Assembly: GCA_964533185.1 (NCBI GenBank)
Contig: CAZHLD010000006.1
Coordinates: forward strand, 1-64,000
Source of the DNA: CAZHLD01 sp964533185
Lineage (GTDB): Bacteria; Acidobacteriota; Terriglobia; Acidiferrales; UBA7541
Length of the DNA stretch: 64,000 nt
Direction of reading: 5' to 3'
Shown here: positions 43,383-52,116 of the stretch, one piece after another
How positions within the stretch are numbered: position 1 is the stretch's first letter
Layout of the letters: the number at the start of each line of letters is the position of its first letter
Translations under genes and position numbers: made by a program
The notes under the pieces: model-generated
What the model saw: only the letters and a program-made list of their open reading frames with translations
Databases searched by the model: none
What the model was told of the DNA's origin: nothing

Positions 43383-44339
43383 ATGTGGGGCGACTGGCAC
43401 CAGCTCTGGGAAATTGTTAGCGTACCCGACAACGTCCCCATCGTGGCGTTGCTTTTCGTCGTGCCTTTCTACACCTGGTACGCCTTCAAGCAAGCCTTCG
43501 CCACCGACCGCCTCATCGTTCAGCTGGAAGCCGACCCGCAGCTTGCCAAATCCAGCCACCGCAGAATCTTCCCCTGGAAAGCCGGCTGGGACCGCGAAGT
43601 CCACGTCTGGCCCTTCCTGATGCGCATTGAGTTCTTGGTCGCCATCATTGTCACCGTCATTCTCATGGTCTGGTCCATCACCCTCAACGCCCCGCTCGAA
43701 GAGCCGGCCAATCCCAACCTCACCATGAACCCTGCCAAGGCCCCCTGGTATTTCCTCGGCCTCCAGGAAATGCTCGTCTATTTCGACCCCTGGATCGCCG
43801 GCGTGGTCATGCCCACCATCATCATCGTCGGCCTCATGGCCATCCCTTACATTGACGTGAACCCTCTCGGCAACGGCTACTTCACCTATCGCCAGCGCCG
43901 CATCGCCATCTGGACCTTCCTCTTCGGCTTCATCGGCCTCTGGACCATCATGATCATCATCGGCACATTCATCCGCGGCCCGGGCTGGATGTGGTTCTGG
44001 CCCACGCAGACCTGGGACCACAGCCGCCTCGAATTCGCCGTCAACGTGGACTTGCACGCCTGGGGGCCGTTCAAATACATCGTGCCGCAGACGGCCTGGG
44101 GCAAAGGCATCTTCGGCGCCCTTGTCGTCGGCCTGTACACCGTCGTCGCCGCCTGGGCCGTGCACAAACTCTGCATGCTCACAGAGTTCAGTCGCAAGAT
44201 TTACGCGCGCATGACGCTGCTCCAGATCGTTACTCTGCAGGTCCTCATGATCAGCATGATCGCCCTGCCCGTAAAGATGCTCCTGCGCCTGGCCCTGACC
44301 ATCAAATATGTCTGGGTCACGCCCTGGTTCAACGTCTGA
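43383..44339 (+). CDS. Cytochrome b C-terminal (subunit IV-like) protein
   Basis: A 318-residue membrane protein with about six helices, so longer than b6f subunit IV. The quinol-oxidation motif normally PEWY appears as KAPWYFLGLQEML near residue 118. An extra N-terminal helix (about 18-36) and two C-terminal helices (about 240-300) are additional to the standard three. It completes the split cytochrome b. Start ATG 43383 is preceded by AGCTGAGGG. The octaheme cytochrome gene follows 103 bases later. Confidence 0.9.
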   Translation: MWGDWHQLWEIVSVPDNVPIVALLFVVPFYTWYAFKQAFATDRLIVQLEADPQLAKSSHRRIFPWKAGWDREVHVWPFLMRIEFLVAIIVTVILMVWSITLNAPLEEPANPNLTMNPAKAPWYFLGLQEMLVYFDPWIAGVVMPTIIIVGLMAIPYIDVNPLGNGYFTYRQRRIAIWTFLFGFIGLWTIMIIIGTFIRGPGWMWFWPTQTWDHSRLEFAVNVDLHAWGPFKYIVPQTAWGKGIFGALVVGLYTVVAAWAVHKLCMLTEFSRKIYARMTLLQIVTLQVLMISMIALPVKMLLRLALTIKYVWVTPWFNV

Positions 44340-44441
44340 GACGTGTAGCCCGCTCCGGCAAGCTGGAGCGGGGCTTGTTCTGCGTTTTCGAGTTACGAGT
44401 TACAAATAACGAATCACGTCATTCGCCTTCCGGAGGCTCGG

Positions 44442-47400
44442 GTGCCTGAGAAGCCGCAACACAACGACGACCCGATCACTAGCTCTTCCCTCGCCGTGGC
44501 CATTCTGGTCTCGTCGTTTCTTCTCGTCCTCTCGCTTGCCTGGGCGCTCTACGACGAGATGGTCGGCCTCCGCCCCTGGCGCTCGTATCAGACACGCTTC
44601 ATCGCCGCCTACGAAAAATATCTCGTCAAGCAAATTCCCCTTCAGCAGAAGCGCGAACAGGAAGTCGAGCAGTCCGCCGAATACAAACAGCTCTCCGCCG
44701 CACTCCAGGCCGCCCGCGAAGCGGCCCGCCCGCGTCTCGAGCAGATTGACCGCGAAATGGCCCTGGTAAATCGCCAGGTCGCCGCCGTCAGCGACGCCTT
44801 CACCATCTCCCGCGGCAAGGTCACTGCCCTCATTTACGACATGGAGCTCGCCGAAGAAAAATCCTCCTCCCGCCAGTCCCGCCTCAAAGATGTCGAAGAA
44901 GCCCGCGCCGAGACCCTGACGGTCGAGCTTCCCACCACCGATGGCAAGTTCAAAGAAAAGAAGCTCAACTTCACTCAGCTTGAAGCCGAGTTCAACCGCC
45001 TCAAAAACGAGAAGGCCCGCCTCACCCTCGAGCGTGTCTCCGCCAGTCGGCAGGCCAGCGAACTCCAGCTTCAGCTCGACACCTTCCGCCGCGACAAAAT
45101 GATCGGCCTCGGCTCCGGCCAGCTTCGCGGTCTGCTTCGCGCCGCACAGGCAATGCCCATCGAGATCATTCAGGTCAACGTCAGCCCCGCCAATCCTACG
45201 CTCAACAATCTCGGCTCCGGCGCCCTCGTGGACCGCTGCCAGTCCTGCCACATTTCCACCGACCCCAAAATCGTTCCGCCCAATCTCGTCCTCACCAGGG
45301 CCGACCTCGGCGCGGCCAGGAGTACCGACTCCCCCTTCGCCAGCCACCCCGAGCCCGACCTCATCAAGCTCCATCCCACCGACAAGTTTGGCTGCTCGCC
45401 CTGCCATGGCGGCAATGGCCGTGCCGTCTCCAGCGTCGAAAAGGGCCACGGCCGTTACAAGCACTGGCTCTGGCCGCTCTACTATCCGGAGAACTACAAC
45501 TCCGGCTGCCAGACCTGCCACGTCGTCGACGCTTGGACCGCCATGGCCCCGGTCCTCAATCAGGGCAAGGAGCTTTTCCGTCTCAAGGGCTGCATCGGCT
45601 GCCACAAGTTCCAGGGCTTCGACGATCAGGGCGAACAGCTGATCGCAGCTACCCAGTCCATCCGCTCGCTCGAGAAGGAAAGGCGGGACACCGAAGCTGA
45701 AATCCCTCGCGTCAATCGCGCCGCCGACGAAGCTCCCGACAACCAGGCCGCGCAGAAGCTCCTCGCCAGGGCCATCAATCTCACTCAGTCCATCAGCACC
45801 ATGGACGCCCGCCTCGAGCAGCTTGACATCAAATCCCGCAGCCTCCTCCGCGAGGACAAAAAAGTCGGCCCCAGTCTTAAGGAAGTTCGCATGAAGCTCC
45901 GCAAGGAGTGGGTCCCCTACTGGATCGGCCACACCCGCGACTTCCGGCCCACCACCAAGATGCCCCAGTTCCGCCTCTCCGACGACGAGATCAAGGCCAT
46001 CTCCGCCTTCATCTGGCAGTCCGGCGTTACCGGTCCTGCGCTTGCTAAGCAGCCACCCGGCGACGCCGCTCGCGGCAAGGCTTCATTTGAAACCCGCGGC
46101 TGTCTCGCATGCCACTCAATCGGCGAAGGCTCAGCCACCGTTGGCGGCAACTTCGCCGCGAATCTCTCTCGCGTCGGCGAGAAGGCCAACTACGACTATC
46201 TCGTCCGCTGGGTCCACAACCCTCGCGTCCGCACGCGTCCCTATTGCCCCTACGAGAAGCGCGACCTCGGCCCCGATGACTATCGCAAACACGGTCTGCC
46301 CTTCGTCTTCGACCTCGAGCACTCCGAGTGCCCCAACGACGGTCACCAGCTTCAGGTTCAGCAGCAGACCGTCATGCCCAGCCTCCGCCTCTCTGACCAG
46401 GAGTCGCGCGACATCGCCTCTTTCCTGATGACCCAGAAGCGCAGCGGCGCCTCCTACGCTGCTGCGGCCTTCGTCGACGACCCGCAGCTCAAAGACATCG
46501 GCAAGGCGCTCGTGAAAAATTACGGCTGTGCTGGCTGCCACGAAATCGCCACGCTCGAAGACGAAGGCCGCATCGGCACCGAGCTCACCACCGAGGGCAG
46601 CAAGCCCGTTGATCGCCTCGACTTCGCCCTGCTCACCGAAAAAGCCAGGCGCGGCCACCTGCCCGACGGCAAGCCCGCCAAGCGCGGCGACCAGTCTGGT
46701 GTCCCCTGGTACGATGCTAAGGGCTTCATCGAGCAGAAGCTCGCCAACCCGGCCATCTTCGACCAGGGCAAGTCCGCCCCCCTTCTCAAGATGCCCCAGC
46801 CCAATGTCACGCCCGAAGAGATCAACGCCCTCACCACCATGCTCGTCGGCAGCGTGGACGCCCAACTCCCGCCCGAGTATCTCTATCGCCCCACCGGCTT
46901 CGGCCGCGACGTTCAGGATGGCTGGTGGGTGGTCACCAAGTACAACTGCATGGGCTGCCATCAGGTCGCCATCGGCCAGCAGTCCGCCCTGCAAACGCTC
47001 CCCCAGTATCAGGGCGACGAAAAATTCAAGCTCCCCCCGCCGCTCGTCGGCGAAGGCGCCCGCGTCGATCCCAACTGGCTCGCCCACTTCCTCGAAAATC
47101 CGGCCATGAGTAAGACAGACACCAATCGCAATGGCGTCCGCAACTACCTCCAGGTGCGCATGCCCACCTTCTATCTCTCTGACAATGAGATTCAGAAGCT
47201 CATCCGTTTCTTCGCCGGCATGAGCGTCCAGGCCACGCCCTACATCCCGCCCAAGCTCGCGCCGCTCACCGACGCCGAGCGCGCCATGGCCCGCGCCCTG
47301 TTTACGCACCCCGCCGCGCCTTGCCTCAAATGCCACGCTACGGGCAATGCCGCGCACGACAAGGACGCCACCGCGCCCAATTTCCTCCTTGCCCGCGACC

Positions 47401-47657
47401 GCCTCAAGCCCGGATGGACCCAGCGCTGGATCACCGAGCCGGCCAAAATCGCCCCCGGCACAGCCATGCCTTCGGGCTTGTTCCGCAGGGTAGGAGAGCG
47501 CTGGGTCTTCAACGGCCCGCTGCCCGCTTCGCTCTCCAGCTATCCGCGCGACCACGCCGACCTGCTCGTCCGCTACATGTTGCAGATGACCCCGCAGGAG
47601 CAGGCCGCTCTCCTGGGCCGCACTCCCTCCTCCGTCCCCGCCCCCGGCGGTCGCTGA
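44442..47657 (+). CDS. Membrane-anchored octaheme cytochrome c with coiled coils
   Basis: A 1071-residue protein. An N-terminal anchor helix (about 17-38) is followed by a long coiled coil (about 50-235). Eight CxxCH heme sites lie between residues 266 and 965: CQSCH, CSPCH, CQTCH, CIGCH, CLACH, CAGCH, CMGCH, CLKCH. A second coiled coil (about 395-480) separates hemes 4 and 5. Several segments with downstream Met (KMPQ, AMPS) look like mono-heme cytochrome c folds. As the last subunit of the bc operon it probably accepts electrons from the Rieske protein and passes them on. GTG 44442 has CCGGAGG upstream. The combination of coiled coils with eight hemes is not a standard family I can name. 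Confidence 0.88.
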   Translation: MPEKPQHNDDPITSSSLAVAILVSSFLLVLSLAWALYDEMVGLRPWRSYQTRFIAAYEKYLVKQIPLQQKREQEVEQSAEYKQLSAALQAAREAARPRLEQIDREMALVNRQVAAVSDAFTISRGKVTALIYDMELAEEKSSSRQSRLKDVEEARAETLTVELPTTDGKFKEKKLNFTQLEAEFNRLKNEKARLTLERVSASRQASELQLQLDTFRRDKMIGLGSGQLRGLLRAAQAMPIEIIQVNVSPANPTLNNLGSGALVDRCQSCHISTDPKIVPPNLVLTRADLGAARSTDSPFASHPEPDLIKLHPTDKFGCSPCHGGNGRAVSSVEKGHGRYKHWLWPLYYPENYNSGCQTCHVVDAWTAMAPVLNQGKELFRLKGCIGCHKFQGFDDQGEQLIAATQSIRSLEKERRDTEAEIPRVNRAADEAPDNQAAQKLLARAINLTQSISTMDARLEQLDIKSRSLLREDKKVGPSLKEVRMKLRKEWVPYWIGHTRDFRPTTKMPQFRLSDDEIKAISAFIWQSGVTGPALAKQPPGDAARGKASFETRGCLACHSIGEGSATVGGNFAANLSRVGEKANYDYLVRWVHNPRVRTRPYCPYEKRDLGPDDYRKHGLPFVFDLEHSECPNDGHQLQVQQQTVMPSLRLSDQESRDIASFLMTQKRSGASYAAAAFVDDPQLKDIGKALVKNYGCAGCHEIATLEDEGRIGTELTTEGSKPVDRLDFALLTEKARRGHLPDGKPAKRGDQSGVPWYDAKGFIEQKLANPAIFDQGKSAPLLKMPQPNVTPEEINALTTMLVGSVDAQLPPEYLYRPTGFGRDVQDGWWVVTKYNCMGCHQVAIGQQSALQTLPQYQGDEKFKLPPPLVGEGARVDPNWLAHFLENPAMSKTDTNRNGVRNYLQVRMPTFYLSDNEIQKLIRFFAGMSVQATPYIPPKLAPLTDAERAMARALFTHPAAPCLKCHATGNAAHDKDATAPNFLLARDRLKPGWTQRWITEPAKIAPGTAMPSGLFRRVGERWVFNGPLPASLSSYPRDHADLLVRYMLQMTPQEQAALLGRTPSSVPAPGGR

Positions 47658-47895
47658 GCCTGGCTTGTGTATGGCTTGTGTAGCGCTGGGCTGAACTCGT
47701 CCCGAGTGAAGCCGAGGGAGCCCAGCATCTTTCGCCCTGAACTGTTCCCCTCGCAGCACACGCTCGATTTCTGGTAGGATATCGGGTTCTGCAACTGTAG
47801 TACTGAACGGTAGCTCGGATCGACTTACGAATCACGAATAACGAGCTACGAATCTCAGCTTTCGTCTTCACTCAAACAGGAGGATGTTCGATCCA
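47658..47895. repeat. Repeats before the cupredoxin gene
   Basis: GCTGGGCT/AGCCCAGC hairpin (47685-47692/47719-47726) with a 26-base loop module similar to that at 41291-41316, then CGAATCA/CGAATAA/CGAGCTA heptads (about 47828-47860). AGGAGG at 47878-47883. Confidence 0.65.
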
Positions 47896-48678
47896 ATGAA
47901 ATCCCGACACGCTTTGCTTCTTGTCCTGTTCGCCGCCTTAATCTTCTCCGCCGCCGGCTGCGGCAAGAAGGACGAGGCTCCCGCCCCCGCCGCCGAAGCC
48001 ACTCCCGCCGCCACGCCGATTGACATGGCCACCGTCGGCTCCGTCGCCGGCTCGGTCAAGCTCGACGGCGCCGCGCCCAGGGCCCGGCCCATCAACATGG
48101 CCGCCGAGCCTTCCTGTGCCGCCATGCACACCACTCCCCAGCTCGACGAAACCGTCGTCGTCGGCGACGGCAATTCGCTCGCCAACGTCGTCGTCTACCT
48201 CAGCGACGGCCTGGGCTCCCGCACCTTCGATTCGCCCAAATCTCCCGTCACTGTGGATCAGAAGGGCTGCCATTACATTCCTCACGTCCTCGGCATGATG
48301 GCGGGACAGCCCATCTCCGTCACCAACAGCGACAAGACCACCCACAACATTCATCCCGTCCCCAGGAACAACCGCGAGTGGAACAAGTCTCAGCCCCCCG
48401 GCGCACCGGCCATCGAAGAAGTCTTCGGCCGCGAGGAAGTCGCCATCCCGGTGAAGTGCAACGTCCACCCGTGGATGAAGAGCTACGTCGCCGTCTTCAA
48501 GCACCCCTATTTCTTCGTCACCGGCAAAGATGGGGCCTTTACGCTGAAGGATCTGCCGCCCGGCACCTACACGCTCACGGCCTGGCACGAAAAATACGGC
48601 ACGTCCGAGCCGGTCAGCGTCACCATCGGTGCCAGGGAGGCCAAGACCGGTGTCACCTTCACCTTCAAGGCCTCTTGA
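47896..48678 (+). CDS. Cupredoxin-type lipoprotein
   Basis: A 260-residue lipoprotein: signal MKSRHALLLVLFAALI, lipobox SAAGC with lipidated C22. A beta-sandwich follows (about 50-200) containing a type I copper site: H150 in TTHNIHP, then C188-x2-H191-x2-M194 in KCNVHPWM. A carboxypeptidase-regulatory-like beta domain (about 205-255) ends the protein. It probably carries electrons between the bc-type complex and an oxidase. ATG 47896 is preferred to ATG 47884 because AGGAGG ends at 47883. It is the gene after the octaheme cytochrome but has its own repeat-filled leader. Confidence 0.85.
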   Translation: MKSRHALLLVLFAALIFSAAGCGKKDEAPAPAAEATPAATPIDMATVGSVAGSVKLDGAAPRARPINMAAEPSCAAMHTTPQLDETVVVGDGNSLANVVVYLSDGLGSRTFDSPKSPVTVDQKGCHYIPHVLGMMAGQPISVTNSDKTTHNIHPVPRNNREWNKSQPPGAPAIEEVFGREEVAIPVKCNVHPWMKSYVAVFKHPYFFVTGKDGAFTLKDLPPGTYTLTAWHEKYGTSEPVSVTIGAREAKTGVTFTFKAS

Positions 48679-49012
48679 CCTGTAGCGCCGGCACCCTTGC
48701 TGGCGGTTTTGGTAGGACAGGCTTTAGCCTGTCCCTGGGGGCGCGGGCTTCCAGCCGGCCTTGTCTTTGGGTTGGGTAGCGCTGGCCTTCAGGCCAGCAC
48801 CCCGCGACTTTTTCTTGGTGGCGCGGGCGTCCAGCCCGCGGTTATGGTTGTCATTCTGAGGGCCGACGTTTTTCGTCGGCCCGAAGAATCCCTCTGGGCT
48901 CGCCAGCCAAAGGCTGCGACCCAGCAACGGTGTCATCCCGAGGCTCGACGCTTTTTGTCGGGCCGAGGGATCTGCTGTTCTCTCTTTCTTTTTGCAATGG
49001 TGCAATGACCCG
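48679..49012. repeat. Intergenic repeat mosaic before ctaA
   Basis: 334 bases without a gene. Hairpins GCGCCGGCACCCTTGCTGGC, GGACAGGC/GCCTGTCC (48715-48734), GCTGGCCTTCAGGCCAGC (about 48781-48798) and CGCGGGCGTCCAGCCCGCG. Two fixed-end palindromes with different centres lie at about 48849-48895 and 48931-48975. Confidence 0.72.
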
Positions 49013-49927
49013 ATGACGCAATCCTTCAATCCCTACCTCCACCGTTTCGCCGTCTTCGCCGCGGCCTGCACTCTCTTGCTTCTTGTCGCCGGCGCCCTGG
49101 TTACCTCCAACGACGCCGGCCTCTCCATCCCCGACTGGCCTCTCAACTACGGCGGCGCCGTCCCGCCCTTGGTTGGCGGCATTCGCTATGAGTGGACGCA
49201 TCGCCTCATCGCCAGCTTCGTCGGCATGCTTACCATCGTCCTCGCCGTCTGGACGCAGCGACGCGACCCCCGCCCCTGGGTTCGCCGTCTCGGCTGGACC
49301 GCTCTCACACTCGTCATCGCGCAGGGCATCCTCGGCGGCCTCACCGTTCTCTTCTTCCAGCGCCAACCGCTTTCGGCCATTCACGCCACCCTCGCGCAAC
49401 TCTTCCTCTGCACCGTCGTCAGCCTCGCCGTCTTCACCAGCCGCTGGTGGCAGTCTGACCTCGCTCGCCACGAAGACGCGGGCCGCCCGCCCCTCCGCTC
49501 GCTCGTCCTCTGGACCTTTGCCGTCATCCTCCTCCAACTCATTCTCGGCGCCGCCTTCCGCCACAAAGGCATCGGCATCATCCCGCACCTCGCCGGCGCC
49601 GCCGCCGTCACCGTGTACATCTTCTGGACCGCTGGCGCCATCCGCCGCCGCTTTCCGGGCGTCGCTCCCCTGGCTCGCATGGCCATCCTCTTGCTCACGC
49701 TGCTGATCTGCCAGCTCGTACTCGGCGGCGCTGCCTGGTGGTCGCGCATCATTGCCAGCGACTTCCCCCAGCCCATCCCCGTCATGGTCGCCTTCACCGT
49801 CCTCCACACCCTCTTTGGCGCCGTCGTACTCGCTACGGCCCTCCTCACCGCTCTCTTCACCTATCGCCTTCTCACTCCTGCCCGCTCCTGGGCTCCGGCT
49901 TCCGCGCCCCAGCAGGTGACGCGGTGA
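49013..49927 (+). CDS. ctaA: Heme A synthase (COX15/CtaA)
   Basis: A 304-residue eight-helix membrane protein that oxidises heme o to heme a. Paired His ligands occur in the two half-domains: EWTHRLIASFVG and IHATLAQLF in the first, IPHLAGAAAV and VLHTLFGAV in the second. SNDAGLSIPDWPLNYGG is the loop typical of bacterial CtaA. The ATG 49013 start is preferred to TTG 48992. The stop overlaps the ctaB start (GTGA at 49924-49927). Confidence 0.93.
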   Translation: MTQSFNPYLHRFAVFAAACTLLLLVAGALVTSNDAGLSIPDWPLNYGGAVPPLVGGIRYEWTHRLIASFVGMLTIVLAVWTQRRDPRPWVRRLGWTALTLVIAQGILGGLTVLFFQRQPLSAIHATLAQLFLCTVVSLAVFTSRWWQSDLARHEDAGRPPLRSLVLWTFAVILLQLILGAAFRHKGIGIIPHLAGAAAVTVYIFWTAGAIRRRFPGVAPLARMAILLLTLLICQLVLGGAAWWSRIIASDFPQPIPVMVAFTVLHTLFGAVVLATALLTALFTYRLLTPARSWAPASAPQQVTR

Positions 49928-50811
49928 GCACCAGCCGCGTCGCGCTTCTCCCCGCCTACTCGCGCCCCTCGGCCTACTGGGCCCTCACCAAGCCCGACGT
50001 TTCTTTCCTCGTCGTCCTCACCACTGCCGCCGGCTATTATTTGGGCTCCCCCCGCCCGCTGGACATCGCCCCCATGGTCCACGCCGTACTCGCCACTGCG
50101 CTCATCGCCGCCGGCACCGCCGCCCTCAACCAGTATTTCGAGCGCGCCGCCGACGCCCGCATGCGCCGCACCGCCTCCCGACCCCTCCCCAGCGGTCAGC
50201 TCAAGCCCGCCTCCGCGTTGCTCTTCGGCGTCGCCCTCTGCATCGCCGGTGCTGCTTACCTCGCACTTGCTTCCGGCTGGCTGCCCGCATTTCTCGGCGT
50301 CCTCACCAGCCTCACCTATCTCGGCTTTTACACGCCGCTCAAGTCCCGCACCACCCTCGCCACACTGGTCGGCGCCTTCCCCGGAGCCGTCCCTCCTCTG
50401 ATTGGCTGGGCCGCCGCCCGTGGCTCGCTTTCGCTCGAAGCCTGGATTCTCTACGCCATCCTGTTTCTCTGGCAGTTCCCGCACTTCATGGCCATCGCTT
50501 GGATGTACCGCGAAGACTACGCCCGCGCCGGCATTCAGATGCTTCCCGTCGTGGACAAGACCGGCCTGCGCACCTTCCGTCAGGTTCTTGTCACCGCGGT
50601 CGTACTCGTACCCGTCAGTCTTCTGCCGGCTGTCGTCGGCCTCGCCGGCATCGGCTATTTTTTTGGTGCTCTGGTTTTAGGACTCTTGCAGGTTCAGGTC
50701 TGCCTGTGGGCCGCGCGCTCAAAGTCCAATTCGCGCGCCCGGTGGCTCATGCACGCCACCGTGCTGTACATCCCCTTGCTCCTGGCCCTGCTCATGTGGG
50801 ACAAACTGTAG
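49924..50811 (+). CDS. ctaB: Protoheme IX farnesyltransferase (heme O synthase)
   Basis: A 295-residue UbiA-family prenyltransferase. The Asp-rich sites are NQYFERAADARMRRTASRPL and YREDYARAGIQML, and FYTPLKSRTTLATLVGAFPG is the heme O synthase signature. About nine helices. GTG 49924 overlaps the ctaA stop. Together the pair makes heme a for an aa3-type oxidase not encoded in this window. The stop TAG lies in a TAGCGCCGGC hairpin. Confidence 0.94.
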   Translation: MSTSRVALLPAYSRPSAYWALTKPDVSFLVVLTTAAGYYLGSPRPLDIAPMVHAVLATALIAAGTAALNQYFERAADARMRRTASRPLPSGQLKPASALLFGVALCIAGAAYLALASGWLPAFLGVLTSLTYLGFYTPLKSRTTLATLVGAFPGAVPPLIGWAAARGSLSLEAWILYAILFLWQFPHFMAIAWMYREDYARAGIQMLPVVDKTGLRTFRQVLVTAVVLVPVSLLPAVVGLAGIGYFFGALVLGLLQVQVCLWAARSKSNSRARWLMHATVLYIPLLLALLMWDKL

Positions 50812-51033
50812 CGCCGGCTTCCAGCCGGCCTTGGAGTGCGGGAGCTCTTGTCCCGAGCGCAGCCGAGGGATGCTCCCGCTTTCTGCGGCGCGTCGGCGCT
50901 CGGCCAGGGATTTTGTAGCGGCGGCTTTATGCCACCATCGCCCCGCCAGGGCGGATTTCGAGTTTCCAGTTTCAAATTTAGCTTTTACTTTTTGCGAATA
51001 ACGAATCACGGACAACGGATGACAACAACTACC
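50812..51033. repeat. Repeats after ctaB, including a loop-filled hairpin
   Basis: GCGCCGGCTTCCAGCCGGCC hairpin and GCGGGAGC/GCTCCCGC (50838-50845/50872-50879), with the same 26-base loop module as at 41291-41316. Then GGCGGCTTTATGCCACC and CGAATAA/CGAATCA/CGGACAA/CGGATGA heptads (about 50995-51026) end at the next gene. Confidence 0.7.
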
Positions 51034-51405
51034 ATGTCTCTCACCCGCTCAACCCTCTCCCTCGTCGCTCTCTGCGCCATCGTCATCCTGCTCTCTCTCG
51101 CCGGACTGGTCTGGGCCATCCTCGTCGGCATGGCCCTCACCCTCGACGGCCTCCTGCTCATCTTCACCTGCCTGACCATGGGCGGCGTCTTCTTCCTCAT
51201 GCTCCTCATGCTCGCCAAGGAGCACGGCTGGATCAAGTTCCCGTCCAAAAAAGCCGCCGCCTCGGCTCCGGTGAAGTCTCCCGCTGCTCCTGCGGCTACT
51301 TCGCCCGCGGCCTCGCCTGCAGGCACTCCCGCCGCTCCGGCTTCGCCGAAGGCCTCTTATTCACCCCCGTCCGGCTCCTCGGCCCCCTCCGGGGAAGGGA
51401 ATTAA
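51034..51405 (+). CDS. Small two-helix membrane protein in the heme a cluster
   Basis: A 123-residue protein, not recognised. Two hydrophobic helices (about 7-30 and 38-60) are followed by a short basic turn and a Pro/Ala/Ser-rich tail (about 75-123). An ATG at 51019 is also in frame but lies in the heptad repeat. Its place between ctaB and the DUF420 gene suggests a role in oxidase assembly or stability; that is inference from position. A GGGAAGGGAA motif overlaps the 3' end (51392-51401). Confidence 0.68.
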   Translation: MSLTRSTLSLVALCAIVILLSLAGLVWAILVGMALTLDGLLLIFTCLTMGGVFFLMLLMLAKEHGWIKFPSKKAAASAPVKSPAAPAATSPAASPAGTPAAPASPKASYSPPSGSSAPSGEGN

Positions 51406-51515
51406 TGCTTTTCATTCATTCTCTCTGTGTCTGCTCTGAACTCTTAACTCTCAACTCTCAACTCTCAACTTTCAACTGTCACCCCCCAACTCCAAACGGA
51501 TAACGGACGGCTCTC
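51406..51515. repeat. Heptad repeats before the DUF420 gene
   Basis: Five or more CTCAACT-type heptads (about 51437-51480) followed by CGGATAA/CGGACGG units, ending six bases before ATG 51516. Confidence 0.7.
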
Positions 51516-51941
51516 ATGTTCTCCCACGCCGCTCTCAACGCCTCGCTCAACGCCGCCAGCGCCCTCTGCCTGCTCGCCGGCTACATCGCCGTCCGTCGCC
51601 GACGCATCCCCATCCATCGCGCCTGCATGACCGCCGCCCTCGTCTGCAGTGCCGCTTTCCTCGTGTCCTATGTGATTTACCATCTCCAGGTCGGCTCCGT
51701 CCGCTTCCAGGGACAGGGCCTCATCCGCCCCATCTATTTCATACTCCTCTTCAGCCACACCATTCTCGCCGTCGCCATCGTTCCTCTGGTGATCATCACC
51801 GTTCGCCGCGCCCTCCGCCGTCAGTTCGAGCTCCATCGCCGCATCGCCCGCTGGACCCTTCCTCTCTGGTTCTACGTCTCCGTCACCGGCGTCATCATCT
51901 ACTTCCTCCTCTACCACCTCTACGCCACTCCTCTCCCATGA
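51516..51941 (+). CDS. DUF420 membrane protein (oxidase assembly type)
   Basis: A 141-residue four-helix membrane protein of the DUF420 family. The conserved His residues in IPIHRACM, SYVIYHLQVG, LLFSHTILA and ELHRRIARW are visible and could bind heme or copper. DUF420 proteins are regular neighbours of heme-copper oxidase genes. It follows ctaA and ctaB here, consistent with such a role. Confidence 0.85.
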   Translation: MFSHAALNASLNAASALCLLAGYIAVRRRRIPIHRACMTAALVCSAAFLVSYVIYHLQVGSVRFQGQGLIRPIYFILLFSHTILAVAIVPLVIITVRRALRRQFELHRRIARWTLPLWFYVSVTGVIIYFLLYHLYATPLP

Positions 51942-52116
51942 TCTCGTCACCGCGAACGGTTGTCATTCTGAGGCCCGATGGTTTTTATCGGGCCGATCGA
52001 AGATTCCGGCCCTGCCGGAAAGAATCCCTCCGCCGCTTTTCTCTTTCTCTTCTCTGCGTCCTCTGTGTTCTCCGCGCCCTCTGCGATAGAATCTCTTTTC
52101 TTTTTCTAGGCCACCG
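51942..52116. repeat. Repeats before the HEAT-repeat gene
   Basis: Fixed-end palindrome carrying both a GCCCGAT/ATCGGGC centre and the GATCGAAGATTCCGG block (about 51961-52030), then a CTCTGCG tandem block (about 52051-52090). Confidence 0.62.
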
